This document shows, piece after piece, positions 63,622 to 64,000 of a DNA stretch of 64,000 nucleotides. Position numbers and translations under genes: made by a program. Below the pieces are notes generated by a model. That model saw nothing but the letters and a program-made list of their open reading frames with translations. It had not been told where the DNA came from and did not search any database. Every line of letters begins with the position of its first letter. The first letter of the stretch is position 1. Source of the stretch: Lihuaxuella thermophila (GTDB taxonomy: Bacteria; Bacillota; Bacilli; Thermoactinomycetales; Thermoactinomycetaceae). Where the stretch lies: the NCBI RefSeq assembly GCF_900110165.1, contig NZ_FOCQ01000011.1, forward strand, positions 62,001 to 126,000, in the 5' to 3' direction.

Positions 63622-64000
63622 TTTCCCTCACGCTCCAGTTCTGCCTGTATGCGGGAAATCACTTGTGACCGGGCCTCTTCCAGATTGCCGTGTAAGGTGC
63701 ATCCTGCCGCCCGTGCATGTCCACCGCCGCCGAAATATTGAGCGACCGCTCCCACATTCACCCTTGCCCGGGACCGGAGGCTCACTTTGACGGCCTGTTC
63801 TTCTGTTTCCCTGAATAGAATCCCGACATCAACTCCGATGATGTTCCGGGCATAGTTGACAATCCCGTCCAAATCCTCACTGGATGCGGAACATCGTCTC
63901 AAATGATCAAGGCTGAGACTCATCCAGGCAATGATTCCGTCATCGGAACGTTCCAGCGTCTGTAGAGCTGTTTGCAGCAATTGAAGTTGTTCCATGCTTG
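63618..64000 (-). CDS. nrnA: DHH-family phosphoesterase NrnA (3' end only)
   Basis: Partial: the last about 127 residues. The DHHA1 substrate-binding part is clear (VGILFRETEEQAVKVSLRSR, FGGGGHARAAGCTL). NrnA degrades nanoRNAs and 3'-phosphoadenosine 5'-phosphate. The gene continues beyond the window's right edge. Order nrnA-truB-ribF is the Bacillales order. Confidence 0.88.
   Translation of the reverse strand, partial: SMEQLQLLQTALQTLERSDDGIIAWMSLSLDHLRRCSASSEDLDGIVNYARNIIGVDVGILFRETEEQAVKVSLRSRARVNVGAVAQYFGGGGHARAAGCTLHGNLEEARSQVISRIQAELEREGK

Overview
The window is a stretch of core chromosome from an endospore-forming member of the Bacillota. Almost every gene has a recognisable Bacillales relative, and the order follows the Bacillus subtilis nrnA-truB-ribF-rpsO-pnp ... 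recA-rny-spoVS ... miaB-ricA-cotE-mutS segment, read here from right to left. Sporulation genes (cotE, spoVS, dpaA/dpaB, ymxH, spoIIIE, a Spo0E-like gene) and moderate GC content suggest a Thermoactinomycetaceae-like or deep Bacillales genome; that placement is inference. Nearly all genes lie on the minus strand; only pepF, a YesL-like membrane protein and a small DUF59 protein are on the plus strand. I saw no rRNA, tRNA, insertion sequence, prophage or CRISPR array.

Region by region, left to right. 1-4.3 kb: the 5' end of mutS, an amidoligase-like gene with a near-perfect sigma-K promoter, cotE, ricA and miaB. 4.9-9.4 kb: pepF, msrB, a yesL-like gene, kbl. 9.7-15.3 kb: xpt under a guanine riboswitch, a YhfI-like hydrolase, the korAB 2-oxoacid:ferredoxin oxidoreductase, an M19 dipeptidase. 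15.4-18.4 kb: spoVS (sigma-H promoter), ymdB, and rny preceded by a long leader with a terminator. 18.5-23.7 kb: recA (LexA box and promoter), recX, an Mre11/SbcD-like nuclease and a Rad50/SbcC-like ATPase broken into three overlapping cistrons. 23.9-27.7 kb: a SufT-like protein, a DEAD-box helicase, cinA, pgsA.

27.7-37.8 kb: a tandem array of four RodZ/YmfM-like proteins where B. subtilis has one, followed by ymfK, ymfJ and the EF-P modification genes ymfI, ymfH and ymfF. 38-44 kb: a nucleoside ABC importer (nupNOPQ-like) flanked by two closely related BMP-family lipoproteins. 44-50.4 kb: spoIIIE, ylzJ, tepA, a TIGR00027-type methyltransferase and RNase J. 50.6-57.9 kb: dapA, dapG, asd, dpaB, dpaA (lysine and dipicolinate supply for the spore), ymxH, a Spo0E-like gene, dut, mlpA. 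58-64 kb: ylxY, pnp, rpsO, ribF, truB and the 3' end of nrnA.

The most noteworthy points are the three-piece Rad50-like ATPase co-transcribed with an Mre11-like nuclease and recX, the probable sigma-K control of an ATP-grasp/amidoligase fusion next to cotE, and the four-fold RodZ-like array with terminators fused to the next promoter. Family names are assigned from recognisable motifs and synteny, not from database searches.
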